A stretch of DNA of 64,000 nucleotides from Alloalcanivorax dieselolei B5 (GCF_000300005.1 NC_018691.1:1798001-1862000), one strand, 5' to 3'. Positions 1 to 9,091 are shown, numbered from the stretch's first letter. Made by a program: numbers and translations. Notes: generated from the sequence alone by a model not told the origin.

Positions 1-704
1 CGGCCCGTAAAAACGCGCTGTCCATGGAAATGCGCGCCGAGCTCTATGACGCCTTGCTGGCGGCGGAGCAGGACGCCGAGGTGCGTTGCGTGGTGATCAC
101 CGGCGCCGAAGGCACTTTCTGCGCCGGCGGCGACATCGGCCAAATGAACGAAACCCAACTGGCCAGTGCCCGCACCCGCATGCGTCGCAATACCCGCCTG
201 GTGCAGCAGATGCTGACCATGGGCAAGCCGCTGATCGCTGCCGTGGAAGGCTGGGCGGTGGGCGCCGGTTTCTCCCTGGCGATGGCCTGCGACACGGTAA
301 TCGCCGCGGACAACGCCCGCTTTCAGTCGGGCTTCGGCAAAGTGGGCCTGGCCGCGGATCTGGGCTTGTTCCACACCCTGCCGTCGCGGGTCGGCATGGC
401 CCGTGCCCGTCAGATCCTGATGTACAACCAGCGGCTGGAAGCCGCCGACGCCCTGAGCCTGGGTGTGGTGGACAGCGTGGTGGAAACCGGCCAGTCCCTG
501 CAAGCCGCCTTGCACCAGGCCGAGGCCCTGAACGATCAGGCGCCGCTGGCGGTGGCCGCCACCAAGGCCATGCTCGCCGGCCAGTTGGAATGGGCCTTCA
601 CCCGTGAGGTGGATTGGCAAAGCCAATTGCTGATCAGCGCCGACCACCAGGAAGGCAAAGCCGCCTTCGCCGAAAAACGCGCACCCCGCTTCGGAGGTAA
701 CTGA
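1..704 (+). CDS. Enoyl-CoA hydratase/isomerase family protein (5' end outside window)
   Basis: Crotonase-superfamily enzyme acting on acyl-CoA thioesters in the cytoplasm. The frame is open to the window edge (ARKNALSMEM precedes the first internal ATG at 24), so the true start lies upstream and about 233 residues are visible. The first oxyanion-hole segment reads TGAEGTFCAGGDIGQM and the second VGLAADLGLFHTLPSRVG. The two glutamates that classic hydratases use are not apparent at their usual places, so an isomerase or another crotonase reaction is possible. An acyl-CoA dehydrogenase gene follows after 2 bases, with its GGAGGT ribosome site inside the end of this gene, which points to one operon. 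The family is firm; the substrate is unknown. Confidence 0.9.
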   Translation, partial: ARKNALSMEMRAELYDALLAAEQDAEVRCVVITGAEGTFCAGGDIGQMNETQLASARTRMRRNTRLVQQMLTMGKPLIAAVEGWAVGAGFSLAMACDTVIAADNARFQSGFGKVGLAADLGLFHTLPSRVGMARARQILMYNQRLEAADALSLGVVDSVVETGQSLQAALHQAEALNDQAPLAVAATKAMLAGQLEWAFTREVDWQSQLLISADHQEGKAAFAEKRAPRFGGN

Positions 705-706
705 AC

Positions 707-1864
707 ATGGCTGAGCAAAACACCGACTACAACAGCATGAGCGACGAAGACTTCCGCGTCATGGTGCGCCGCTGGCTGCAACAAAACTATCCGGAGGAAA
801 TCCGTAATCCGCCGTACCGGCTGGGCATCGGCCCCTGCCGTCCTTGGTACCAGAAGCTGTCGGAAAAAGGCTGGCTGGCACCGGGCTGGCCCACCGAGTA
901 CGGCGGCATGGGGCTCAGCGCCGGCAAGCAGCTGGCGATGATGGAAGAGATGGAAAATTACGGCTGCGCTCGTCTGCCGGACTCCGGCATCACCATGCTC
1001 GGCCCGTTGCTGATCCGTTACGGCAGTGACGAACAGAAAGCGCACTTCCTGCCGAAGATCATCAACGGCGAGCACATCTGGTGCCAGGGCTACTCCGAGC
1101 CCAACGCCGGCTCCGACCTGGCCGGCCTGCGTACCGAAGCGCTGCCTGACGGTGATGAGTGGGTGATCAACGGCCAGAAAATCTGGACCACCATGGCCAC
1201 CGAGGCCAACTGGATTTTCGTGCTGGTGCGCACCAGCCGTGAAGGCAAACCACAGCAGGGTATCAGCTTCCTGCTGGTGCCGATGGACAGCCCCGGTATT
1301 GATGTGCGGCCGATTCCCAATCTGGAGCGCCAGACCGAATTCGCTGAAGTGTTCTTCACCGACGTGCGCGTGCCGAAGGCCAATCTGGTGGGCGAGGTCA
1401 ACAAGGGCTGGAGCATGGCCAAGGCGCTGCTCGGCTTCGAACGGATTTTCCTCGGCTCGCCGAAACAATCTTCCAACGCCCTGGTGCGCGTGGAGCGTCT
1501 GGCGCGCCGGCTCGGTGTCTGGAACGACCCGCTGTTCCAGGATCGTTACACCACGCTGGCGATGGACCTGGATTGCCACAAGGCGCTCTACCAGCACTAC
1601 GCGGATCAATTGAAACGCGGCGAGTCCCTGGGGCCGGACGTCTCCATGCTGAAAGTGCACCAGTCCGAGTTGTATCAACGCATCAGCGAACTGGCACTGC
1701 TCACCGCCGGCGAGGATGCCGGCACCCTGGAACCCTTGCCCGGTGACCCGGATCTGCATCCGGCGGGGATTTTCATCCAGTCCCGGCCCACCACCATCTA
1801 CGGTGGCAGTAACGAAATTCAACGCAACATTTTGGCCAAACACGTTCTCGGGCTGCCGTCCTGA
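707..1864 (+). CDS. Acyl-CoA dehydrogenase
   Basis: FAD-dependent acyl-CoA dehydrogenase of 385 residues, close to the usual family length. It oxidises an acyl-CoA to the 2-enoyl-CoA and passes electrons to ETF. The family signature GYSEPNAGSDLAGLRTEA lies near residues 130-147, and the C-terminal flavin/substrate signature reads TIYGGSNEIQRNILAKHVLG. The start at 707 has GGAGGT about 9 bases upstream, within the end of the preceding crotonase gene. The SDR gene follows after 27 bases with its own GGGAGAG site. The order crotonase, dehydrogenase, SDR suggests degradation of a branched, cyclic or otherwise unusual acyl-CoA rather than plain fatty acid. That substrate guess is inference. Confidence 0.93.
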   Translation: MAEQNTDYNSMSDEDFRVMVRRWLQQNYPEEIRNPPYRLGIGPCRPWYQKLSEKGWLAPGWPTEYGGMGLSAGKQLAMMEEMENYGCARLPDSGITMLGPLLIRYGSDEQKAHFLPKIINGEHIWCQGYSEPNAGSDLAGLRTEALPDGDEWVINGQKIWTTMATEANWIFVLVRTSREGKPQQGISFLLVPMDSPGIDVRPIPNLERQTEFAEVFFTDVRVPKANLVGEVNKGWSMAKALLGFERIFLGSPKQSSNALVRVERLARRLGVWNDPLFQDRYTTLAMDLDCHKALYQHYADQLKRGESLGPDVSMLKVHQSELYQRISELALLTAGEDAGTLEPLPGDPDLHPAGIFIQSRPTTIYGGSNEIQRNILAKHVLGLPS

Positions 1865-1891
1865 GACAAGAGTATTAACGGGAGAGAAATC

Positions 1892-2812
1892 ATGGCACAA
1901 CAACCCATGCTGGAAGACAAAGTCGTCATCGTCACCGGTGGTGGTGGCGGCGTAGGCCGCGCCTATGTTCTGGCGGCGGCCGCCGCCGGCGCCAAAGTGG
2001 TGATCAATGACATCGGCGTATCCCTCACCGGTGAAGGTGGCTCGCAAAGCCCGGCGGAAGAAACCCTCGCCATGGTGCGCGAACTGGGCGGCGAAGGCGT
2101 CATCAACACCGACAGCGTGTCCGACTGGGACAGCGCCCGCCGCATCGTCGATTGCGCCCAGGATCACTTCGGCCGTCTCGACGCGGTGGTCAACAACGCC
2201 GGCGTGCTGCGCGACGTCATGTTCCACAAAATGTCACTGGAAGAGTGGCAGCTGGTGGTGGACGTTCACCTCAACGGCACTTTCTATGTAAGCCGTGCCG
2301 CCGCCGAAATTTTCCGCAAGCAGCACAGTGGTGCCTACATTCATACCGTCAGCACCTCCGGTTTGATCGGTAACTTTGGCCAGGCCAACTACTCCGCCGC
2401 GAAACTGGGCATCGCCGCGTTGTCCAAATCCATTGCTCTGGACATGCAGCGTTACGGCGTGCGTTCCAACTGCATCGCGCCGTTTGCCTGGAGCCGCATG
2501 ACCAGTTCCATTCCCGCCCGCACCGACGAAGAAAAAGCGCGAGTGGAAAAACTCAAGCAAATGACTCCGGACAAGAACGCGCCTTTGGTGGTGTTCCTGG
2601 CCTCGGATCAGGCCCAGGACATCAGTGGCCAGATCTTCTCCGTGCGCAACAACGAGATTTTCACCATGGGCCAGAGCCGTCCGCTCAAGAGCGTGCATCG
2701 TGGCGAAGGCTGGACCCCGGAAACCGTGGCCGACCACGCCATCCCGGCACTGAAGTCCACCTTCTATCCGCTGGAGCGCAGCGGCGACGTGTTCAGCTGG
2801 GATCCGATTTAA
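1892..2812 (+). CDS. SDR family oxidoreductase (3-hydroxyacyl-CoA dehydrogenase type)
   Basis: Short-chain dehydrogenase/reductase of 306 residues. The Rossmann glycine motif is TGGGGGVGRAYVLAAA (about residues 15-30), followed by NNAGVL. The catalytic Ser lies in HTVSTSGLIGNFGQ and the catalytic Tyr/Lys in NYSAAKLGIAA. The length and the long C-terminal segment recall the dehydrogenase part of peroxisomal multifunctional enzyme type 2, which oxidises 3-hydroxyacyl-CoA; this comparison is from memory. The gene is third in the operon after the crotonase and the acyl-CoA dehydrogenase, so it probably performs the 3-hydroxyacyl step. A block of three REP pairs separates it from the transporter genes. 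Confidence 0.9.
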   Translation: MAQQPMLEDKVVIVTGGGGGVGRAYVLAAAAAGAKVVINDIGVSLTGEGGSQSPAEETLAMVRELGGEGVINTDSVSDWDSARRIVDCAQDHFGRLDAVVNNAGVLRDVMFHKMSLEEWQLVVDVHLNGTFYVSRAAAEIFRKQHSGAYIHTVSTSGLIGNFGQANYSAAKLGIAALSKSIALDMQRYGVRSNCIAPFAWSRMTSSIPARTDEEKARVEKLKQMTPDKNAPLVVFLASDQAQDISGQIFSVRNNEIFTMGQSRPLKSVHRGEGWTPETVADHAIPALKSTFYPLERSGDVFSWDPI

Positions 2813-2835
2813 CAGGGCACTCCCAGCACCCGATG

Positions 2836-3113
2836 TAGCTACAAAGCCGCTGTAGGAGCTTGCCCTGCAAGCGAATGTGCCAACGCCGGAAGACTGGAAT
2901 TCGCCAGCAGGGCTGGCTCCTACAGACCAGGCTACGAAGCCGCTGTAGGAGCTTGCCCTGCAAGCGAATGTGCCAACGCCGGAGGACCGGAATTCGCCAG
3001 CAGGGCTGGCTCCCACAGACCAGGCTACGAAGCCGCTGTGGGAGCTTGCTTGCAAGCGAATGTGCCAACGCCGGAAGACTGGAATTCGCCAGCAGGGCTG
3101 GCTACTACAGATC
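2836..3113. repeat. Three tandem inverted REP pairs (BIME-like)
   Basis: Three consecutive units of about 88 bp. Each consists of CTGTAGGAGCTTGCCCTGC-type sequence, a short variable spacer, and the inverted partner ATTCGCCAGCAGGGCTGGC with CTACAG. Unit to unit the sequence is nearly identical; the third has GTGGGAG in place of GTAGGAG. Each pair can fold into a long hairpin. This is a REP doublet array between the SDR gene and the TRAP genes. Confidence 0.9.
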
Positions 3114-3171
3114 ATGCAACAACCCGAGCCTGACCTTTCACGACCAACACTCAACAATAAGGATAACCATT

Positions 3172-4311
3172 ATGTTCAAGTCCCTCGCCAAATGGGCGGC
3201 GCTGGCCGCCTTGCCTCTGGTCGCCGCGCACAATGCGCTGGCCGACGACGTCAACCTGGAACGTTCCATGCTCTGGAGCGCCTACGATGTGGGCTCCTCC
3301 GGTTATACCGAAGCGTCGATGATCGCCGACGCGATGATGCAAGAGTACGGCGTGCGTATTCGCATCATGCCCTCTGGTACCGCCATCGGTCGTCTCAAGC
3401 CGCTGGAAACCGGCCGGGTCAAATTCGCCTTCCTCGCCACCGAAACCTATTTCGCCGCCGAAGGGATCTATGATTTCGCCAGTCCCGACTGGGGCCCCCA
3501 GGATCTGCGTGTGCTGCTGGGCCGTCCGGCCTCGGTGTCGCTGGCCACCGCCGCCGATGCCAACATCAAGACGCTCGAGGACCTGCGTGGCAAGCGTGTG
3601 GCCTATGTGGAAGCGAACCCTTCGGTGAACATCAAGGCCGAAGCGCTGATGGCGTCCGCTGGTCTGACCTGGGACGACGTCCAGCAGGTGCGCCTGCCGT
3701 CCTATGGTGCCTCTCTGCGCGGCATGATCGAAGACACCGTCGATGCCGCCATCGTGTCTCCGGGAGCGCCAACGCTCTATGAGCTGGAGTCCAGCCCCCG
3801 TGGTCTGGCGTGGCCGAATATCCCCCTGGACGACGAGGAGGCCTGGGACCGTCTGAACAAGGTGGCGCCGATCTTCGAAGCCGCCATGGAAACGGTCGGC
3901 GCCGGTATGTCCGAGGACAAACCGGCGCCGATGGCGGCGTACCGCTATCCGATGATCGTTACCTATGCCGCGCTCTCCGATGACGAGGCCTACAACATGA
4001 CCAAGGCGGTGGTGTCCACCTATGACCTGTACAAGGACTCCAATCCGGTGATGCCCCGTTGGGACGTGAAATTGTCCGGTCGGCCGCCGGTGGATGCGCC
4101 TTTCCACCCCGGTGCGATTCGCTATCTGAAGGAAATCGGCGTGTGGACCGCCGAGGACGACAAATGGAACCAGAAGCGTATCGAGCATCTTCAGAAAGTG
4201 AAGGCCGCGTGGAAGGCCGCGCGTGACGACGCCAAAACCAAAGGCATCAGTGACGACGCCTGGCCGCAATTCTGGATGGACTACCGCAAAGAGGCCCTGG
4301 GCGCCGGTTGA
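3172..4311 (+). CDS. TAXI family TRAP transporter solute-binding protein
   Basis: Periplasmic substrate-binding subunit of a TAXI-type TRAP transporter, 379 residues. An N-terminal Sec signal (MFKSLAKWAALAALPLVAAHNALA) ends near residue 25, and the mature part begins with DDVNLERSMLWSAYDVGSSG. ETGRVKFAFLATETYFAAEGI and RVLLGRPASVSLA are typical of this family. The frame is open further upstream through the REP block, but the ATG at 3172 is chosen because the signal peptide starts there and AAGGATAACC precedes it. A hairpin and the fused permease gene follow. Genomic context suggests import of an organic acid that enters the CoA pathway next door; the ligand is unknown. Confidence 0.92.
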   Translation: MFKSLAKWAALAALPLVAAHNALADDVNLERSMLWSAYDVGSSGYTEASMIADAMMQEYGVRIRIMPSGTAIGRLKPLETGRVKFAFLATETYFAAEGIYDFASPDWGPQDLRVLLGRPASVSLATAADANIKTLEDLRGKRVAYVEANPSVNIKAEALMASAGLTWDDVQQVRLPSYGASLRGMIEDTVDAAIVSPGAPTLYELESSPRGLAWPNIPLDDEEAWDRLNKVAPIFEAAMETVGAGMSEDKPAPMAAYRYPMIVTYAALSDDEAYNMTKAVVSTYDLYKDSNPVMPRWDVKLSGRPPVDAPFHPGAIRYLKEIGVWTAEDDKWNQKRIEHLQKVKAAWKAARDDAKTKGISDDAWPQFWMDYRKEALGAG

Positions 4312-4330
4312 GGCCACTCAGGCTTGTGAG

Positions 4331-4368
4331 CGAAGCGGCCGGGCGGTGATCCCGTTACGGCCGCTTCG
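4331..4368 (+). promoter_or_regulatory. Intercistronic hairpin between TRAP binding protein and permease
   Basis: Perfect 11-bp inverted repeat CGAAGCGGCCG / CGGCCGCTTCG with a 16-base loop, 20 bases after the binding-protein stop and 32 bases before the permease start. There is no U-tract, so it is more likely an mRNA stabiliser or partial attenuator that keeps the binding protein in excess over the permease. That role is inference. Confidence 0.6.
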
Positions 4369-4399
4369 TTGTCATCGATTGAATGACGGAGAAACGACC

Positions 4400-6349
4400 A
4401 TGCAGGCCGAATCCAATCCCGACACCGCCCCGGCCATGAGTCCGAAAGGGGAGGTCACACGGGTATCCGGCGCCGCTTACGTCGCTGTCTTGATACTGTC
4501 CGCCCTGGGGCTGACCCTGGCGGTGAACCAGGTCTTTACACTCAGGCTGTTCGGCTTTCAGCCACTGAGTACCGCTTTCTATTACCTGTTGATCGGCGTG
4601 TTCGTGGCCGTGGCTTTTCTGGTTTTTCCCGCCACCAAGGGCAGCCGCGAACGGGTGCCGTGGTACGACTGGCTACTGGCGTTGATAACCCTGGCGGTGG
4701 GCGTTTACTTCTCCTCCAACGCGGCCACCATTATCAATAGCGGCTGGGACATCGACGCCCCCATGCTGCCCACGGTGCTGTCCGGAGTGCTGGTCCTGAT
4801 CGCGCTGGAAGGCGTGCGCCGTTGCGGTGGCACCGTCCTGTTGCTGGTGTGTCTGGTTTTCAGCATCTATCCGTTGTTCGCCGACAGCATGCCCGGCGTG
4901 TTGTGGGGATCCCAATACACCCTGGAGGAAGCGGTGCGTGCCAACGCCATGGGCGTGGAGAGCATCATCGGCATTCCCATGCGCGTGGTGGCGGATTTGC
5001 TGATCGGCTTCATTGTCTTCGGTGTGGTGCTGACGGTGTCCGGCGGCGGTGATTTCTTCATGAAGCTGGCCTACGCGCTGATGGGATCCCGTCGCGGCGG
5101 GCCGGCCAAGGTTTCGATTCTGTCCTCGGGCTTCTTCGGCAGTCTTTCCGGCAGCGCCGTGTCCAATGTGCTGTCCACCGGTCCGATGACCATCCCCACC
5201 ATGAAGCGCTACGGTTACCCCGGCACCTATGCCGCCGCGGTGGAAGCCTGTGCCTCCACCGGCGGCACCATCATGCCTCCGATCATGGGCGCGGTGGCGT
5301 TTATCATGGCGTCCTTTCTCAATGTCCCGTACTTGGAAGTGGCGTCCGCCGCTTTGGTGCCGGCGCTGTTTTTCTATTTGATCCTGTTCCTGCAGGCGGA
5401 TGCGCACGCCGCGCGCAAGGGGCTGAAAGGACTGCCCAAGGAAGAGCTGCCATCGGTGGTGAAAACCCTGCTGGAAGGCTGGATCTATCTTTTCAGCCTG
5501 GCGCTGCTGGTCTTTCTGCTGCTGGCCTGGCGGATTGAATCCATGGCGCCGTTCTACGCGTCCGTGGCGTTGCTGGTGACCGCTTTGGTTTTGCATCGCG
5601 GCGGTAACCGCAAGCGGGTGATCCTGGATGTGATTGTCGAGTCCGGCAAAAACGTGGCCAATCTGGTGGCGATTCTGGCCGGCATCGGGCTGGTGGTGGG
5701 GGCGCTGTCCCTGACCGGCGCCGGCACGGCTTTTTCCCGTGAACTGATCCAGTACGCCGGCGACAACGTGGCGTTGCTGCTAATACTGGGGGCGCTCACC
5801 AGCTTCGTACTGGGTATGGGCATGACCGCCAGCGCCTGCTACATCTTCCTGGCCATCGTGCTGGCGCCGGCGCTGGTGAAAATGGGCCTGGATCCGGTGG
5901 CCAGCCACATGTTCATTCTCTATTGGGGCATGCTGTCCTATATCACGCCGCCGGTGGCGCTGGCGTCGATCACCGCCGCCGGAGTGGCCGGCGAGCCGGC
6001 AATGAAGACCGCCTTCCAGTCGTTCAAATTGGGATCGGTGCTGTTCATTTTGCCGTTCCTGTTCGTGATGGAACCGGAGCTGATTCTGCGCGGCGAACCG
6101 ATACTGATCGTCCGCTATGTCATCACCGCCGCCATCGGCGTCTGGATGCTGTCCGCCGGGTTGGAACGTTACGCCTATTTCCACGGTACGTTGAACCGCT
6201 TCAAGGCGTTGCTGTTTCTGATCGGCGGCCTGCTGATGATGGTGCCCGGCTGGGAGACGGATGTGGCCGGCGTGGCGCTGGTGGGGCTGGTTTATCTCAG
6301 CGGTCTGCTACTGCCGGGAACCCGGAAAGACGCGCAAACCGAAACCTGA
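4400..6349 (+). CDS. TRAP transporter permease, fused 4TM/12TM subunits
   Basis: Inner-membrane permease of a TAXI TRAP system in which the small and large subunits form one chain of 649 residues, the usual length. The N-terminal part (roughly residues 20-170) has about four membrane spans. The DctM-like part carries GFFGSLSGSAVSNVLSTG and ACASTGGTIMPPIMGAVAFI, the conserved loops of the large subunit, and later MGMTASACYIFLAIVLAP and YITPPVALASITAAG. The ATG at 4400 is chosen because GACGGAGAAA precedes it and the hairpin lies just upstream; the frame is open further back but overlaps the binding-protein gene. It works with the upstream binding protein in ion-driven uptake. Confidence 0.93.
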   Translation: MQAESNPDTAPAMSPKGEVTRVSGAAYVAVLILSALGLTLAVNQVFTLRLFGFQPLSTAFYYLLIGVFVAVAFLVFPATKGSRERVPWYDWLLALITLAVGVYFSSNAATIINSGWDIDAPMLPTVLSGVLVLIALEGVRRCGGTVLLLVCLVFSIYPLFADSMPGVLWGSQYTLEEAVRANAMGVESIIGIPMRVVADLLIGFIVFGVVLTVSGGGDFFMKLAYALMGSRRGGPAKVSILSSGFFGSLSGSAVSNVLSTGPMTIPTMKRYGYPGTYAAAVEACASTGGTIMPPIMGAVAFIMASFLNVPYLEVASAALVPALFFYLILFLQADAHAARKGLKGLPKEELPSVVKTLLEGWIYLFSLALLVFLLLAWRIESMAPFYASVALLVTALVLHRGGNRKRVILDVIVESGKNVANLVAILAGIGLVVGALSLTGAGTAFSRELIQYAGDNVALLLILGALTSFVLGMGMTASACYIFLAIVLAPALVKMGLDPVASHMFILYWGMLSYITPPVALASITAAGVAGEPAMKTAFQSFKLGSVLFILPFLFVMEPELILRGEPILIVRYVITAAIGVWMLSAGLERYAYFHGTLNRFKALLFLIGGLLMMVPGWETDVAGVALVGLVYLSGLLLPGTRKDAQTET

Positions 6350-6373
6350 ATCACGGTCTGTGGAGCCGTGCCG

Positions 6374-6483
6374 TTTCACCCTCTCCCTGTCCCTCTCCCC
6401 TCAAGGGAGAGGGGACCGAATAGAAGGGGTTGTCTTGTCTCCCCTCTCCCTTGAGGGGAGAGGGGCCGGGGGAGAGGGTGAAA
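6374..6483. repeat. 110-bp nested inverted repeat, copy 1
   Basis: An element built from CCCTCTCCC/GGGAGAGGG blocks. Outer arms TTTCACCCTCTCCC and GGGAGAGGGTGAAA enclose two internal hairpins, CCCTCTCCCCTCAAGGGAGAGGG and its mirror, so it can fold as a three-way structure. A nearly identical copy lies at 24503-24612. It sits between the permease and the citryl-CoA lyase-like gene. Many proteobacterial genomes carry dispersed repeats of this kind; its function is not known to me. Confidence 0.85.
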
Positions 6484-6527
6484 CAGCCGTCAATTTCATA
6501 CCAACGAACCAAAACGAGGAAGTCACC

Positions 6528-7310
6528 ATGGCTCGTCAAAACAAACCGATTCGCTCCGACATCGCCTGGAGCACCCGTGACCGCATCGAAGTGCGGGGCA
6601 AGGATCTGCCCAATGACATTCTCGGGCACATGAACCTGGGGGACCTGGCTTATCTGCAACTGACCGGGCAGGCGCCCACCGAGCAACAATCCAAGGTGTT
6701 CAACGCCATCGTCATCACCCTGGTGGAACACGGTATCACGCCGTCCGCGCTGGCCGCGCGCATCACCTATGCCGGCGCGCCGGAATCCCTGCAAGCGGCG
6801 GTGGCCGCCGGCCTGTGCGGTCTTGGCACGGTGTTCGTCGGCAGCATGGAAGGCGCCTCGAAAATGCTTTATGAGGCGCTGCCGGATGCGCAAGCCGATG
6901 TCGATCTGGATGCCCTGGCGGATCAAGTGGTCGCCGGCTTCCGTGGCCGCAAGCAGATCATTCCCGGCCTTGGCCACCCGCTGCACAAGCCGGTGGATCC
7001 GCGCACCCCGCGGCTGTTCCAGATCGCCGAGGAAAATGGCCTGTCCGGTCGCTACGTGGATCTGATGCAGCGCATCGCCGCCAAAGCCGAAGCGGCCTCC
7101 GGGAAACAACTGCCGATCAATGCCACTGGCGCCATCGGCGCGATCTGCTGTGAATTCGGTTTCCCCTGGAAAATCGTGCGCGGCTTCGGCGTCATGGCCC
7201 GCGCCATCGGCTTGGTGGGGCACATCCTGGAAGAATCGGAAAACCCCATGGGCGTGGAAATCTGGCAACGCGTGGAAGACGAAGCTACTGCGCACATCCG
7301 GCCGGAATAG
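6528..7310 (+). CDS. Citryl-CoA lyase-like protein (citrate synthase superfamily)
   Basis: Protein of 260 residues with a single shortened citrate-synthase-type domain, far below the 370-430 residues of true citrate synthases. IIPGLGHPLHKPVDPRTPRL (near residues 145-164) holds the active-site His region, and INATGAIGAICCEFGFPW the later conserved segment. Proteins of this size are usually annotated as citryl-CoA lyase or citrate synthase-like CoA lyases that cleave or form a C-C bond between acetyl-CoA and an oxo acid. The ATG at 6528 has ACGAGGAAGT upstream; the open frame before it runs through the repeat and is not used. It closes the catabolic operon. Confidence 0.8.
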   Translation: MARQNKPIRSDIAWSTRDRIEVRGKDLPNDILGHMNLGDLAYLQLTGQAPTEQQSKVFNAIVITLVEHGITPSALAARITYAGAPESLQAAVAAGLCGLGTVFVGSMEGASKMLYEALPDAQADVDLDALADQVVAGFRGRKQIIPGLGHPLHKPVDPRTPRLFQIAEENGLSGRYVDLMQRIAAKAEAASGKQLPINATGAIGAICCEFGFPWKIVRGFGVMARAIGLVGHILEESENPMGVEIWQRVEDEATAHIRPE

Positions 7311-7324
7311 CTCTCCACCGCTTC

Positions 7325-7412
7325 GCTATGAAGCCGCTGTAGGAGCTTGCCTTGCAAGCGAATCTTTTGGGGCCAGAAGTCCAATTCGCCAGCAGGGCTG
7401 GCTCCTACAGCA
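7325..7412. repeat. REP doublet
   Basis: One inverted pair of GTAGGAG-type REP units (GCTGTAGGAGCTTGCCTTGC and AATTCGCCAGCAGGGCTGGC with CTACAGC) just after the citryl-CoA lyase-like gene and between convergent genes. Confidence 0.88.
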
Positions 7413-7471
7413 GCTTTGTGGCTATCCCGGGACGGCTCTTCTGATTGTCCCTTGTCAGCTATCCCAGCAGC

Positions 7472-8887
7472 TCATCCCAGAAAAGAATGCAGCACGAACA
7501 CCCACACGCACAGTGTCGGCACGATGATCCAGAAGAACAGGCCGTCCCAGCGCCAGGCGATCATGTAGGACGAGCGCTGCAACAGCTGCTCAAGCACCTG
7601 CATGGCGGCGGTGAAGGGTGAGGTGATCATCGCCAGGGACCAGGCGCTCATCAGCGCCACCGCCAGCACCACCGGTTCCAGTCCAATCTCGTGAGTATCG
7701 GCGAAGATACCGGCGATCAGGGTCACGGAAACAATCGGGTTGAGACCAATCTGCGCTAACAGGATCACCGCCATCATCGCCGCCACCGCGAACCAGGGGC
7801 CATACAGGCCGGTGTGCAACAGCGCCTCGGCCAGCATGTCGCGATCAATCACCGGCACCAGCAGCGCGCCGAGGAACGCGGAGCCGCCGAGAATCGCCAC
7901 TTCGTTACGGTTGGCGCCGAAGATCAGACGGGAATGCCGGTACAGCAACATGGCCGCCCGCCGGGCACCGGTGCCGCCGCCCAGCCGGCGCCGCTGCAAC
8001 GACAGCCAGATGAAGGCACTGAGCGGGCAGGCGATCAGCACCGCCACCGGCAAGCGCACATCCAGCACCCAGCCACACAGGAACACCGCCGAAGTGATCA
8101 CCGCGGCCAGGGCGGTGAACTGCCACAATGGTTTGGGAGAACGCCGATCCACCGGCGGCACTTTCAGGTTGCGCGGGCGCAGCACCCAATCCAGCAACCA
8201 GCCCATGGCGAACATCAGCACCGCGGTGGGCAGAGCCACCGGCGCGATGGTGTGCCAGCGCAGTGACGGCATGTTCGACAGCATCACCGCCATGGTCACG
8301 CCCAGCGGCGACAGCAACGGCACCAGGGCAAAGCCGCGCAGAATCGACAGCATCATCCGCCGTTCACGCACCGCCTGCACACGCCGTTCGCCGCCGGCGG
8401 CACTGAGACTGTTGCTGCGTTGCACCATGGAGCCGAACAGGCCGATCACGCCGATGTTGATGATCATGCCGAACACCGCGGTGCCGATGGACAGCGTCGG
8501 GTAGCGCCAGGCCGGACGCTGGCGGATCAGCACCTGACCGGCGTGACGCACCAGGCGGGAGCGCATGGCCGACACCCGCAACAGGCCCAGGGCGGAGACG
8601 AAAGTGGCGAAGAAACAGAACCGATCCCAGGCCGCCAGAAACTGGGGCAGGGGATTATCACTCTGAGTTGATATCAGGACGGACAGGATGGTGATGAACA
8701 ACAGCAGGCCCTTGGCCAGTTTGCTCATGCGAGGCCATTGCACCAGCAGATAGATCAGCAGAGTGGGGCGCGCGATCCAGGGGGAGAGCGGATTGGGGAA
8801 CAACAGGGAAACCAGGGTGGCGGCCATGCACAGCGGCAAGGCGTAATCCAGCAGCCGGCGCAAACGCCGGGGCCATTCCCTGTTCAA
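7472..8887 (-). CDS. Multi-pass inner membrane protein of unknown function
   Basis: Hydrophobic protein of about 471 residues with some ten to twelve predicted membrane spans. I do not recognise the family with certainty. A central basic cytoplasmic stretch (SAAGGERRVQAVRERRMM) and the loops QIGLNPIVSVTLIAGIF and AWSLAMITSPFTAAMQ are reminiscent of ion-transporter superfamily permeases, which would fit a carboxylate or anion carrier, but that is weak inference. The start used is TTG at 8887; there is no ATG close to the N-terminus, and an internal Met (LCMAATL) is a possible alternative. It stands alone, convergent with the catabolic operon and divided from neighbours by REP elements. Confidence 0.7.
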   Translation of the reverse strand: MNREWPRRLRRLLDYALPLCMAATLVSLLFPNPLSPWIARPTLLIYLLVQWPRMSKLAKGLLLFITILSVLISTQSDNPLPQFLAAWDRFCFFATFVSALGLLRVSAMRSRLVRHAGQVLIRQRPAWRYPTLSIGTAVFGMIINIGVIGLFGSMVQRSNSLSAAGGERRVQAVRERRMMLSILRGFALVPLLSPLGVTMAVMLSNMPSLRWHTIAPVALPTAVLMFAMGWLLDWVLRPRNLKVPPVDRRSPKPLWQFTALAAVITSAVFLCGWVLDVRLPVAVLIACPLSAFIWLSLQRRRLGGGTGARRAAMLLYRHSRLIFGANRNEVAILGGSAFLGALLVPVIDRDMLAEALLHTGLYGPWFAVAAMMAVILLAQIGLNPIVSVTLIAGIFADTHEIGLEPVVLAVALMSAWSLAMITSPFTAAMQVLEQLLQRSSYMIAWRWDGLFFWIIVPTLCVWVFVLHSFLG

Positions 8888-8927
8888 TTAACCTGTCCCC
8901 TGATTGTTTTATTGTGCTGCGGTCGCG

Positions 8928-9090
8928 CTACGAAGCGGCTGTAGGAGCTTGCCCTGCAAGCGAATGCCCCGTGTTGGGCGCCAATTCGCCAGCAGGGCTG
9001 GCTCCTACAGATCAGGCTACGAAGCCGCTGTAGGCGTTTGCCCTGCAAGCAAATATCCCAATGCCAGTCGTGATCGCCAGCAAAGCGGCG
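8928..9090. repeat. REP doublet plus a decayed REP unit
   Basis: A full GTAGGAG-type inverted pair (to about 9012) is followed by a second, degraded unit starting GCTGTAGGCGTTTGCCCTGC and ending near GATCGCCAGCAAAG. It sits between the membrane protein gene and the 3' end of the acyl-CoA dehydrogenase gene. Confidence 0.85.
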
Positions 9091-9091
9091 T

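Noticed and set aside
536-2227. Long open frame on the minus strand opposite the acyl-CoA dehydrogenase and SDR genes
   Set aside because: Its translation is His/Gln/Gly-rich with no family pattern, and it is the mirror of well-supported plus-strand genes. Such frames are common in high-GC coding DNA. The same holds for minus-strand frames at 3151-4317, 10416-11609 and 20310-21698.
2836-3113. Regularly spaced repeats that look like a small CRISPR array
   Set aside because: The units are inverted REP pairs with nearly identical spacers, occur singly at many other places in the window, and no cas genes are near.
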